Shown here: one piece after another, positions 49,047-58,683 of the stretch
Layout: each line of letters opens with the position of its first letter
Numbering within the stretch: the stretch's first letter is position 1
NCBI GenBank assembly: GCA_004352715.1
Contig: SCFE01000079.1
Location: forward strand, 1,269,350-1,333,349
Source of the DNA: Hofstenia miamia
Lineage: Eukaryota; Xenacoelomorpha; Acoela
Direction of reading: 5' to 3'
DNA length: 64,000 nt
Notes under the pieces: model-generated
Seen by the model: only the letters and a program-made list of their open reading frames with translations
What the model was told of the DNA's origin: nothing
Databases searched by the model: none
Program-made: the position numbers and the translations under genes

Positions 49047-50939
49047 TATATATATATATAATTTAGATTTATATATATATAATTATGTTTCCTTTATTAT
49101 ATTATTTTTTAATATATTGTATTATGATAATACTTTATTATATTTTGGAAAAAAAACAATAATTATATAAATCATTTCTTTAATATATACTTCTGAACTC
49201 GCATTTTCGATATCGAGCCGAAAACTTAAACTGTTTGAATGCAACTATATATAATGAGATATAGCCATATTTAAAATTTCTCAGCAAAGGGTATATGCTG
49301 CAAGAATAGATAAAAACAGTTCTGCAACAAATAATTAAGTGGGGGTGATGAAGCCTACATTATGATGAAAAAAACTTTGTTATCATTATTTTTTATTTTG
49401 TTTATAGGTCATATTTTGCTCCGAGCCTCGTTCAGGCTAAGGTCATACGTCCATCAACTATAAAATCTTGAATAAGTTTCAATATGTGAACAATTCCTCA
49501 AGTCACAAATTTGGTCTTTAAAAAAATTATTTCACAAGAAGTGACATGAGGAACAGATGTAAATGCGACCATGCGCTATTGAAATCGTCAAAGGAAATCA
49601 ACATGAGGAACAGATGTAAACACGACCGTGCGCTATTGAAATCGCTTGACGAATTCCTCAAGTTGAACCAGTGTAAACGGGGCTTTATAAGTATATTGAA
49701 TTCCTTTTTAATTTTTGCTCAGGAACCGGCTCACATAGTTTGTTTATATAGTCGAAAAGGTGTGATTTAATGAAAATTGGGAGCTTTTTGCAAGTCTAGT
49801 CTTTAATTGCAATTGGTGAAAAAGTACTAGGAATCATCTCTTTGCAATAGTTGGACCTGAAATCATTGGGCAAACTGAAAAATATACTAAATACGAAGCA
49901 TGATTCGGATTCCAGAGTATTGATTATCTCCATCCTGATCCAATGTGCAAGAAATATGACATCAATTAATTGTAATTTAGTGTCACTTACTTATATAATT
50001 GATTTATGCATGCATATATTTTCTGGATTATGATTGTAATTCTAGTTTGGAGAAGTACATATATGTTTTTTGCAATAAATTTGCTTTGACCTTAATTACT
50101 ACAAATGCAAAAACTTCCCTTTTTCTTGTTTTAAGTTGGAGCACTATAATGCTTTGTGAGGAATAAAAGAACTTTATAAAAATATTTTAAATATTCTGTA
50201 TTTAGCTTCATCAATTAATTGGATTTTCAAATAAACCAAATTGCAGATTTGCATCTTGTCAACCATTTGCACATGGTGGTGGCAGAATAGCAACTCTCAC
50301 AGGTAATATAGTGAGAGGTGGACACATCATAATTATTCCAACTAGTGCTACTCCTAAGGAAATTGTGCAAGTACTACAAGATCATGAACCAGAAGTATGC
50401 ATACTATTTCCAAGCTTAATTTCAGCATTACTAGCAACAAGATGTAAGATTTACTTTATAGACCTCAAAATTCTAAATGACACATCATTGAATTTACTAA
50501 ATTATCTATCACGCATTTTGAAACTATTAAAAACAAAGTTAGTTGCACCCATAGTCACATTTCTTCACATATATGGAGTGTGACGTGTTAGCTTAAATTG
50601 AATTTAAATTTTAAAACGCAGTTGATGAAATGATTTACCAACATGTGAACTAAGCACATACTTTTCAATTATGTGATGTTTGCATTGTTTGGTTTAATTT
50701 TATATGTAAGGTTCATTGGTCAAACAGGATATAAAGTTTTAAAGCCAAAAAACAACGAAAGTAAATATAAGCGTAAGCGCCTATATACATTTAGTGTATT
50801 GAAGTGATGTCATGAAAAATTGTCTCATGCATTGCAAAGCTTCCTCAAACTTTTTGAATGATTTTAACACAGTTTCAAACATTTGCCCTAAGGAATGATA
50901 GAAAAATTGGATAAAAGCACTTGAAATAAATAGCTTTCG

Positions 50940-51017
<78 letters not shown>

Positions 51018-54000
51018 ATGTACCTGAACTCTATCAACTTCCCTCTAGAGGGTTTTGGGTTAGAGTTCAATCACTAGGCTGGTTGATTTTATATAAAATG
51101 CAGTTAAATAGTTTTCTTCAAAAACACGAACAAACAGTTGATATAGACATGGTTTCCAGAAACATTTCCTCCTGTGCTAAGTGATCTGTGAGCTTTAAGG
51201 CACTCAAAGCTTTGACATATGTACTATTAAAAGTTTTTCACAAGTTGAAGTAGATAAGGCTGTTAATCATAGTTATATATATGTGCGAATGATTTTATCT
51301 TTGAATTTTATATAAATGATTTAATCTGTTCGATAAAAACATTTAATTCAATTGGTCTAATATGAGCATAACCAAAAAACATAAAAAAAAACTTTGTCTT
51401 AGGTGAAAGTGATCGATTCAAAAGCATAAAAACAATTGTAACTGGAGGTTCAGTGTTAAAGATAGAAGAGCTTCAGGCAATTAGCAGGATTTGTCATCCA
51501 GATCTAAAAGTTATTGAAGGTTATGGATCAACGGAAGTTTCTCTTTCTCACTATGGTATACTGTATTATAAATATATATGTATATCTCTAATAACTATTA
51601 TTTTGCTTATTAATTCCAAAAAATAAGTATAAATATATATATATATATACTGAGAGGGTGCTGAGGCAGAGTTGTAGCCGGTCCGTGATTTCAACCCCTG
51701 GCCTTGCTCTGGGAGGTTAACACATAAACCAAGACCGGGCCTGGTTTGGTCAGTTGCAATTGGTAATATTCAGGCCCAGGCCCAACCCGGGCCTATCATA
51801 TCCAAANNNNNNNNNNNNNNNNNATATATATAGAAGTGCATAAAAGTAATGAAACACCTATTTTATTTTGCAAAGACGTAATTCAACAATAGAGGATTAA
51901 TATTATTTTCTCACAATTATTTCAATATTATAAAAAAGAAATGTTCTAACAAAATATGACTGCATATGTGGGAGCAAGCAGTCATTGCATGCATTTGTCA
52001 AATTACTTTTCCATAGTAATGAATAGAAGTAATGGAACAGGTGGGAAAATATGCCTTCCACTATAATGGATGAAATATATTTTTAACAAACCAAAATAGG
52101 AAAACATTAGAAAGCTAAATGTACAAAATAAAAAGTTTAATAATGACCAAAGTTACCTTCGGCAACGTATCAGACTTTCCATTGTTCGGGGAAATGAGTC
52201 ATATAGATTAGTGATCCTTTCATTCCAGATAGCATAAAAGTCTTTTTTACACTAACTCTCATAGTAGCTTTAAATTGGCGGGGCAGTGTTAAACTACTTT
52301 CTTATTAAGAATGTTCTATGATATTTATGCACGGGGATTGGGCTGACCAGTCTCCAAGAACTGCAAGCCCATTCTTTTCAAGAAATTGTTTTGTTGCTTG
52401 TGTCTTGTGCTTGATGACATGGAGCTACATATTGTTGGAATACATCACCAGTGCAAATTTAAGCAATGAGGTTTTGAGAAAGAAGAGAACAATTGTCGAC
52501 TGTTAGTTTGTATCAACTCTAACAAATTTTTTATGAACCCACAAATTAAAAATAAACAATGTTTGCGTTTGCCCAGTCTTGGTATCTGTTGCCCTTATTT
52601 GAACAGCACCAATTAAGTCGAGGCATCCTCTGCTTCCTGGTGATTTTTGAGCTGCCACATGGCTGACAAGACCCAGTTTCTGCATAATTCTTCTCAAAGA
52701 TGCTGTAGACCCTACCATTGCACTTTAATTGCCTTAGATGAACGGTATTAAGGGTTGGGCTCGCCCTAGCTATTCTGGATAACAACGTATATTTCCAGGT
52801 ATAGACTTACAAGGTCGCCCACTTTTCTTTTTAACTTCTGTCGACCCTTTCGCATTAAATCTCTTAATTTGACGACTGACCATTGACATGAAAAATTGAC
52901 AAGCCTGAATATTGTACCCCAAGTTCTTCCAAGTGTTTGCTAATGGATGCGCTTACGAAATTCTTCAAATGTGTACATGGGTATTTTATGGTCAATTTTG
53001 ATGAAAAAATCTCATTTTTTATGCAACAATATTACTTACGCGTTTGAGGTGCATAATCACTCTGTTAGAATAGGTTAAACCAGGTTAAAACATGAAATAT
53101 ACCAGTATTGTATACATAAATTAATAAGGTTGGACATTTCGTTTCAAAAATCTATGAGTACAAACTTTATTAACACTTTCAAGCACTAAATTCAAGAAAA
53201 AACCACTATTTAGCTAATGACACATGTGTAGCAAAAACCAAAACAACAGTTCTTGTAAGTTTTTTCATTTTTTGCTAAGATTTAAAGGTTCTCATTTGAC
53301 CAGAAAACATGTGCTTTCATTTAAAGAATTGCAATAATAATATTTTTTTCAGCAAAATGTAATTCAATAAAATTTATCAACATGTCTTTTGGCCTAAATT
53401 TGTTTATTGCATTTTGCGCACTTTCAAGTTAGTCAAATGATTTTCTTTTGTCCTTTTAAAATTTTTTCCATTCTTAAATTTTATTAATAATCTGCTTTTT
53501 GTGCAATAGCAAAAACATGATAATGACAAACCACCATATATACATTTTTTCTTATGTAAGTTACTCGAAAACCTGAAAAATTTTCGCGAAACATTTTTCA
53601 TTCATCCAATATTGATTTTAAAATACAATCAAACATATAACCTGAATTCAAGGTTTTCTAAGCAATATTGGCGCTTTGTCCTCCTATAAATGCTAAAAAA
53701 TGGCGCTTTGTCAGACGAAGCACCAATTTCTATATAAATGTATATATATATATATATGTATATATATATGTGTGTGTGTGTATGTACCTGAACTCTGTCA
53801 ACTTCCCTCTAGAGGGTTTTGGGTTAGAGTTCAATCACTAGGCTGGTTGATTTTATATAAAATGCAGTTAAATAGTTTTCTTCAAAAACACGAACAAACA
53901 GTTGATATAGACATGGTTTCCAGAAACATTTCCTCCTGTGCTAAGTGATCTGTGAGCTTTAAGGCACTCAAAGCTTTGACATATGTACTATTAAAAGTTT

Positions 54001-54571
54001 TTCACAAGTTGAAGTAGATAAGGCTGTTAATCATAGTTATATATATGTGCGAATGATTTTATCNAATATATATGTATATCTCTAATAACTATTATTTTGC
54101 TTATTAATTCCAAAAAATAAGTATATATATATATATATATATATAAGAGGGTGCTGAGGCAGAGTTGTAGCCGGTCCGTGATTTCAACCCCTGGCCTTGC
54201 TCTGGGAGGTTAACACATAAACCAAGACCGGGCCTATCATATCCAAAACCATTATAAGATTTTTGTAAATATTAAAATTAAACATATAATTGAAAATACT
54301 AAAATGAAAGCATTTTTGCATCGCCTGCACTTTTTAACAATAAAGTTTACTAGTGATGGCATCAAAAGCTGGAAATAGATTTTAAGAGCATTTTTAAATT
54401 GTTAATAGTGGTATTGCAGTATTAACAGTAAATATGTTTATTGTACATCAAATATAAATGTTACGAACTTATGCTGCATTCCCCTCGCCAACATGCAAAT
54501 TAAACACAATGTATTGCCCAAGTAATTTAAAGTTTACGCTGGTACACCAAAAGTATAAATGAAATTCTACC

Positions 54572-54604
<33 letters not shown>

Positions 54605-57228
54605 AGAATTGATTACCTGCTAAGTTTTATGAAAATTACAATAGTTTCTACAGTATGTACAAAAACAAATTAAAAATCTATTGCAGTCATGTGATTTGTA
54701 ATGAGTTTTGAAAAAAATCTGGGAAAATATCAACAATTTTCTTTTTTATAGCGATATTTTGCTTAAATAAGTTGATTTGGAATTTCAGTGTTATAAAATT
54801 GCCATACGGGATATTTTGTTGTAGTACTAGAACTCCCTCGATAACTTATTAGTTTGTCTTACTCTTAGTACTGGGAGATTTGATTTATGGGAATATTCAA
54901 TCCAAATGTTATTTGCATATCTAGCTTTCCATGTATAATATCAATTAAAAGATGCAAATCTCTTAGTCGAAGCGAAATTTGGAGCTAGTAATATTTAATT
55001 TGCTGGAATATAACTTGGAGATGACACCCAAGCACTACATTTTTTTGAAACCGCTCAAGCTTTTCAATCATGTGGAATTTGCATACAGACTTATAAATCA
55101 AACTCGACATTATAATAGTTTTGGATAGTTTAATCTTTGTGGCGGAGTGTGTCTTTTCCGTATATTGCGTTTTAATTTGAGCAATGTGTAACTGCACTTT
55201 TTTATCCTGCTGTTAACATGGAATTACCAAGACAATGTTGATGATACAATAATTCCAAGATCATTGAGCTCATTTTCAGAAGCTATTTCAGGTCCTTGTA
55301 TACATAATCGTGATATTTCAGCAGTGGGTGATAGTGTTAAGAATTGAAATTTACTAAAGTTGAATTTCATTTTGTTATTGGTTGAACAAATTAGCAATTT
55401 TTCAATATCAGTCTTTAGGATGGAAAGATCTGTGTTTAAAATTTCTACATCATCAGCAAATAAATACGTAAGGGAAGTGATCCAAATTCAATACGTTAAC
55501 AACACCGTTAACAAATGGTGTTTTACGTTAACATGACCGTAAACCAAATCGTTACTTACACTCAAAATAAATTCGCTAAAGATGAAATTTACCTTAATAT
55601 ATCTATGCAAATAAATTTATTAAGCGCATTCAGACATTTGAAGTTAGAATTCTTTTTTACGATTGCATTTTCACTTGTTAACGTATTGAATTTTGATCAC
55701 TTCCCTCTGGGAGGTCATTTATGAAAGGAAAAAAAATATGAGGACCCAAGATCGATACTTGTGGGACTCCACTGGCTATATTACCAGGATAAGATAAATA
55801 ACGTTTAAAATTGTTTTGCACTTGCTATTACTAAGACAATTTCAGAGTTAATTGTAATTATTGTTGCCGTGGATTTACTTTTTGATGTACAATTAATCAA
55901 TTGAATATAATAGTTGATAAAATATTTTAATGTAAGTGAATGTGTATTGATTAATAAAATTTTGAACAATTCTAGGCTCAGAAATTTTGGACCTAGGCCT
56001 GGCCCTGACGCGCTTCATTCTAAATTTTACGGCCCAAGCCCGGCCCGGTTACAAATCTGTGCGGGGTGGAGTCGCACCGGGCTACTAAATGGCAAAACTA
56101 TATTATTTCTCGAAAAATAGAAATATAGCTTATTTTAAGCAATTTTAAGCAAATTTAGTACCCCAAGTTATCAATTTAGTGCTTTTTAGGGATCCACTAT
56201 ATCAATATAACAAAGTAATTATATAAATATAGCAACAAATTGGCGTCTAAAATTAAAAAACTTATATTCAATAAACAATTTTAAAAAATTTTGAGAGCCC
56301 TATAGTTATGTAGGTACAAAATGTTTAGTAAAAAGTATCTAGTATTCACCAAAACGTTGACTGAAAATTTAATGCATAAATTGAGGCGTGTGGTAGGGAC
56401 GGCGTATTGACCAAGTCCCTAAATTTACAATGAAGCCACTGCAAGACATACATTAATGATTACAGTAGGGCTTGATTCTACGATAGCCTACTTTAATCAC
56501 TACCTGGTGATTTGCACTGCTAAGAACTAAAGAGGCAACAAATATTTTAGAGAATTTATGTCCAAGTTTGTCCAATAAAATTTAAAATAAAGAATACCAC
56601 AAATTTCCAATGTTCCTGAATTTGTTAAATAGCCAAAAATCAGATGATTCTTGTTTTTAGGAGATGGCTATTCTGGTAAATTAAAATTGGTTAATTCCGT
56701 GATTAAAAGAAAGATAGGCGATGACGGAGAATTGCTAATACATTCACCCAGCCTTTTAAAAGGTTACTTTAAAGATAAAGAAAAAACTGCGAATTCCTTT
56801 GACGAGGATGGATTCTTCCGAACTGGCGATGTTGTGGAGGAAACAAACGATGGAGAAATAGTGATAAAAGGCAGAAAGAAAGATATCATTAAATTTCGAG
56901 AGTTTCCAGTGCATCCTGCTGAATTGGAACATATTTTGATGGGTATGTTAATTGATGATATATGCAATTGTATGTTTATGTTTTAGAACACGAGAGCATT
57001 GTGAACTGCTCTGTGATCGGTAGACCTCACTCTATTTATGGTGAAGTTCCTGTAGCATATGTGGTATGCAATGATTTCAATGCTGATGATATAAAGATGT
57101 GGGTTAGAAAGAGAGTCTCTGAGCACAAACAATTGCATGATGTTATTCGAATGAATGAATTACCTGCTAATAAATTTAATAAAATTGATAAATTGCAATT
57201 AAGAAAAATAGATTCAATGCACTGTTAA
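44104..57228 (+). CDS. Acyl-CoA synthetase / 4-coumarate:CoA ligase-like adenylate-forming enzyme
   Basis: Seven exons fit in phase: 44104-44271, 44337-44572, 44618-44798, 50206-50443, 51403-51555, 56661-56942, 56987-57228 (TAA), giving 499 residues, near family size. Introns 1, 2 and 6 are 65, 45 and 44 bp. Exon 3 carries the ATP-binding loop LLMTSGSTGQPKAVMKTH (about 170-187), exon 4 the PFAHGGG block, exon 5 GYGSTE (314-319), exon 6 DGFFRTGD (375-382) and GRKKDIIK (396-403), exon 7 the C-terminal lysine region NKFNKIDKL. The family activates carboxylic acids to acyl-AMP and then thioesters. The substrate cannot be told, and the C-terminus (SMHC) is not a peroxisomal SKL. The stretch between GYGSTE and GELLI is somewhat short, so a tiny exon may be missing. 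The exon 2/3 junction needs the TTAG acceptor at 44617; the earlier CAG gives a stop. Confidence 0.88.
44799..45699. other. Intron 3, first part; repeat X relative
   Basis: No exon. About 45290-45530 resembles the interior of the long-TIR element at 26200-26400 (shared ATCTTATTTGCATGTACTT and the ACAAATCG..TTA..AAAGG segment). Confidence 0.45.
45700..47271 (-). pseudogene. LINE with APE endonuclease and reverse transcriptase, antisense in intron 3
   Basis: Minus-strand reading: endonuclease start IIQETRLT and GGRGI (47271-47056), then IGNIYMPP, FARDINPKK and SQLDAIYVS (47098-46688), the apurinic-type endonuclease order. The catalytic Asp of the usual GDFN block is at ARDIN. The reverse transcriptase follows (46354-45785) with DPHKSNGFSAIP, VLVPVPKGSD, KFRPITVTPTPARVLDHF, and after a stop motif A FLDYSSAFNTI (about 45745). 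It is cut off by (TA)n at 45700. Frameshifts and stops split it, so it is inactive. Confidence 0.82.
47401..48118 (+). pseudogene. LINE reverse transcriptase C-terminal fragment with tail
   Basis: NLKLNLKKTEELTIS and HYKYLGIHFNEYLQW (about 47540-47585) are the thumb-side signature of LINE reverse transcriptases, followed by TYICPNFLYGSEVF. A stop at 47680 and a frame change follow. The sequence ends in a (TA)n tail at 48119, as does the LINE at 38265. It is opposite in strand to the neighbouring endonuclease/RT fragment. Confidence 0.72.
48119..48154. repeat. (TA)n microsatellite next to 'n' join
   Basis: TA run, then (GT)n, then a single 'n' at 48168 where the duplicated synthetase exon block starts. 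Confidence 0.9.
48169..49000 (+). pseudogene. Extra copy of synthetase exons 6 and 7, in intron 3
   Basis: Nearly identical to 56475-57304. Exon copies are at 48355-48636 and 48681-48922, encoding the same proteins except Thr for Lys in LRTIDSMHC; the intervening 44-bp intron is also identical. It sits upstream of exons 4-5. Exon 3 ends in phase 0 whereas this copy needs one leading base, so splicing exon 3 directly to it would shift the frame. The block starts immediately after the single 'n' at 48168 and ends in (TA)n, so duplicate contig placement is the likeliest reason. Confidence 0.85.
48999..49060. repeat. (TA)n microsatellite
   Basis: Interrupted TA run with single C and G substitutions, ending the duplicated exon block. 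Confidence 0.9.
49061..50205. other. Intron 3, last part
   Basis: No exon seen. It contains a two-unit tandem repeat at 49545-49650. Confidence 0.5.
49545..49650. repeat. Two-unit tandem repeat, about 54 bp
   Basis: ATGAGGAACAGATGTAAA occurs at 49546 and 49600, each followed by a CGACC/TGCGCTATTGAAATCG segment. The CAGTGTAAACGGGGC nearby (49670) resembles an end of a hAT-like MITE. Confidence 0.6.
50942..51006. repeat. (TA)32 microsatellite
   Basis: Longest uninterrupted TA run in the window, followed by (TG)n. It sits at the start of the block repeated at 53770. Confidence 0.95.
51007..51806. repeat. Duplicated block, copy 1 (contains synthetase exon 5)
   Basis: 51007-51290 equals 53770-54063 and 51568-51806 equals 54065-54246, nearly base for base. 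Only copy 1 has the 51291-51567 part with exon 5. It ends in a 17-N gap (51807-51823). The segment from 51640 is GC-rich (CCGGGCCTGG, GGCCCAGGCCCAACCCGGGC) and repeat-like. Confidence 0.85.
51833..53158 (-). mobile_element. Tc1-like element remnant
   Basis: The possible ends GTGCATAAAAGTAATGAAAC near 51836 and the complement of CTCATAGATTTTTGAAACG near 53140 are similar. The minus-strand interior has recognisable pieces: YTFEEFRKRI, RRFNAKGS-like and SGRPCKS in mixed frames (52990-52810), LSRIARASPTLNTVHLRQLK (52783-52725) and VFQQYVAPCHQAQD (about 52430), where the second catalytic Asp of QQD is Tyr. Many stops; no functional transposase. It lies in intron 5 of the synthetase gene, opposite strand. 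Confidence 0.65.
53159..53769. other. Intron 5 sequence, nothing recognised
   Basis: AT-rich, with a (TA)n run at 53741-53769 that leads into the duplicated block. Confidence 0.5.
53770..54246. repeat. Duplicated block, copy 2 (lacks exon 5)
   Basis: It matches 51007-51806, with a single 'n' at 54064 replacing the 277-bp part that holds exon 5. It also lacks about 50 bp between two CCGGGCCT repeats (after 54228), consistent with a repeat-mediated deletion or an allelic difference. Probably the other haplotype. Confidence 0.8.
54573..54604. repeat. (CTAT)8 microsatellite
   Basis: Eight perfect tetranucleotide units. Confidence 0.95.
54985..55800 (-). pseudogene. LINE reverse transcriptase fragment, MITE-interrupted
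   Basis: On the minus strand, ASGVPQVSILGPHIF (about 55780-55735) leads to INDLPEG, then comes an inserted MITE, then the catalytic YLFADDVEILN (about 55465), DLSILKTDIEKL, MKFNFSKFQFL and NDLGIIV. The FADD box is intact. Stops and shifts elsewhere disable it. It lies in intron 5 of the synthetase gene. Confidence 0.8.
55471..55706. mobile_element. 236-bp MITE inside the LINE
   Basis: Inverted ends of 30 bp beginning AGGGAAGTGATCMAAATTCA and ending ATACGTTAAC, with one mismatch. It separates the INDLP and FADD parts of one reverse transcriptase. I see no clear target duplication. Confidence 0.82.
55976..56095. repeat. GC-rich GGCCCGG repeat
   Basis: GGACCTAGGCCTGGCCCTGA and GGCCCAAGCCCGGCCCGGTT stand out from AT-rich surroundings and share the GGCCC/CCGGG motif with 51690-51800. 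Probably ends of a non-autonomous element. Confidence 0.5.
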
Positions 57229-57302
57229 TTACATTCATTAAATATGTCCCAAAAATTTTATTATTTTGGAAAATATAATATTTTAGTTTGAATATTTCCT
57301 TT

Positions 57303-57304
<2 letters not shown>

Positions 57305-57344
<40 letters not shown>
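57305..57344. repeat. (TA)20 microsatellite
   Basis: TA run between the synthetase 3' end and the mariner-like element. Confidence 0.95.
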
Positions 57345-57347
<3 letters not shown>

Positions 57348-58428
57348 GGTGAGTATAAAATCCCTATTTAGTAAAGAGTTTTATTTCAGAGTAAAAATAA
57401 TTTAATACAACAATGGCAAACAATTGAGCTATTGCGTCCAATCCATTTATCAGGGAATGTTCCATTCAGATAGGCACGAACTTGCAATCTCCAGTGAGGA
57501 GGAGCATCTTACTGTTGGAAAATAGTTCTTCTAATGCGTATCCTAGACGACTCATTTCTGGAACAAGATAGGTTTGAAGCATGTGAAGATAGGACACAGC
57601 TGTGATGGTTGGTTCTTAAAAGTAATAAGGCCTAATTACACGATCACTGTAGACTGCACACCAAACGTTTACACCAACGCTTTTCATAGGGACTTCTATG
57701 AAATTAGCATTTTCATAACCCAAACAACAGCATTGTGTTAGTTCACTTTACCGGAGAGAGTAAATTTAGCCTCATCTGAAAAACACAAATTTGGAATAAA
57801 ATGTTCATCATTGGCACATCACAACTGCATTTCATCACAGAACTTCTTTCTTGGCATGTAATCATCTTGTAGTAGTTGGTGGACTCTTCTGATTTTGAAC
57901 GTTCTCATTCCAACCTCGTATTTCAATACTTTTCGAATACTTGCATAGGGTATTTCCAATTCAGCTAATGCTCGACGAAGAGAAGATATCGGTTAATTTT
58001 CAAAATTTCTCTACGGTTTCAATCGAATTACAGGATATTCTTGGACATCCAATTCGGGGTAAATCGCTTACTCATCCAGTTTTGAGAAAATTTTTGAATA
58101 TAGCTCTTATTCTTGGTGCCGATGGCGCAGCACTTTCGTATTTTTCTTCCATTCTGTCTGCACAGCAGGGACGGCTTCATATTTGGCTTTCATAAGCACA
58201 ATATCAATTTTCTCCGCAGTAGTCAGCATCTAAAAATGACGTTGTAATAAAATGGCTGCTGCTTGTTATATACAATTATAACTGACCAATCAGAATTAAT
58301 GATACGCTATTTCCATTCACGTGTTATTAAATTATTGTTGTTTCATTTTCCGTTCACATACATAAGCAAGAATAAACAGTTTACTTTGAAATAAAATTCT
58401 TTTCTAAAAAGAGACTTTATACTCACCT
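57345..58428 (-). mobile_element. Mariner-like element with truncated transposase
   Basis: Long inverted ends sharing GGTGAGTATAAA, then TTTAGNAAAGA and TTTTATTTCARAGTAAA, between TA runs. The minus-strand transposase remnant runs from ATG at 58230 (MLTTAEKIDIVLMKAKYEA) through DLPRIGCPRIS, LCFSDEAKFTLSGK (first Asp) and FQQ-stop-DAPPHW (second Asp disturbed) to TFPDKWIGRNSSIV, and then meets the inverted end. The third catalytic acid region (SPDLTP type) is absent. It is a deletion derivative that would depend on another transposase. Confidence 0.8.
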
Positions 58429-58429
58429 T

Positions 58430-58683
58430 ATATATATATNNNNNNNNNNNNNNNNNNNNNNNNNNNNNNNNNNNNNNNNNNNNNNNNNNNNNNNNNNNNN
58501 NNNNNNNNNNNNNNNNNNNNNNNNNNNNNNNNNNNNNNNNNNNNNNNNNNNNNNNNNNNNNNNNNNNNNNNNNNNNNNNNNNNNNNNNNNNNNNNNNNNN
58601 NNNNNNNNNNNNNNNNNNNNNNNNNNNNNNNNNNNNNNNNNNNNNNNNNNNNNNNNNNNNNNNNNNNNNNNNNTATATATATA
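58430..58683. repeat. (TA)n microsatellite around a 234-N gap
   Basis: TA runs at both edges of 58440-58673. Confidence 0.9.

Noticed and set aside
51025-51090. tRNA-like B box (GAGTTCAATCACTAGG)
   Set aside because: No matching A box or cloverleaf could be formed around it.
57941-58195. Plus-strand 84-codon ORF
   Set aside because: Antisense to the mariner-like transposase remnant.
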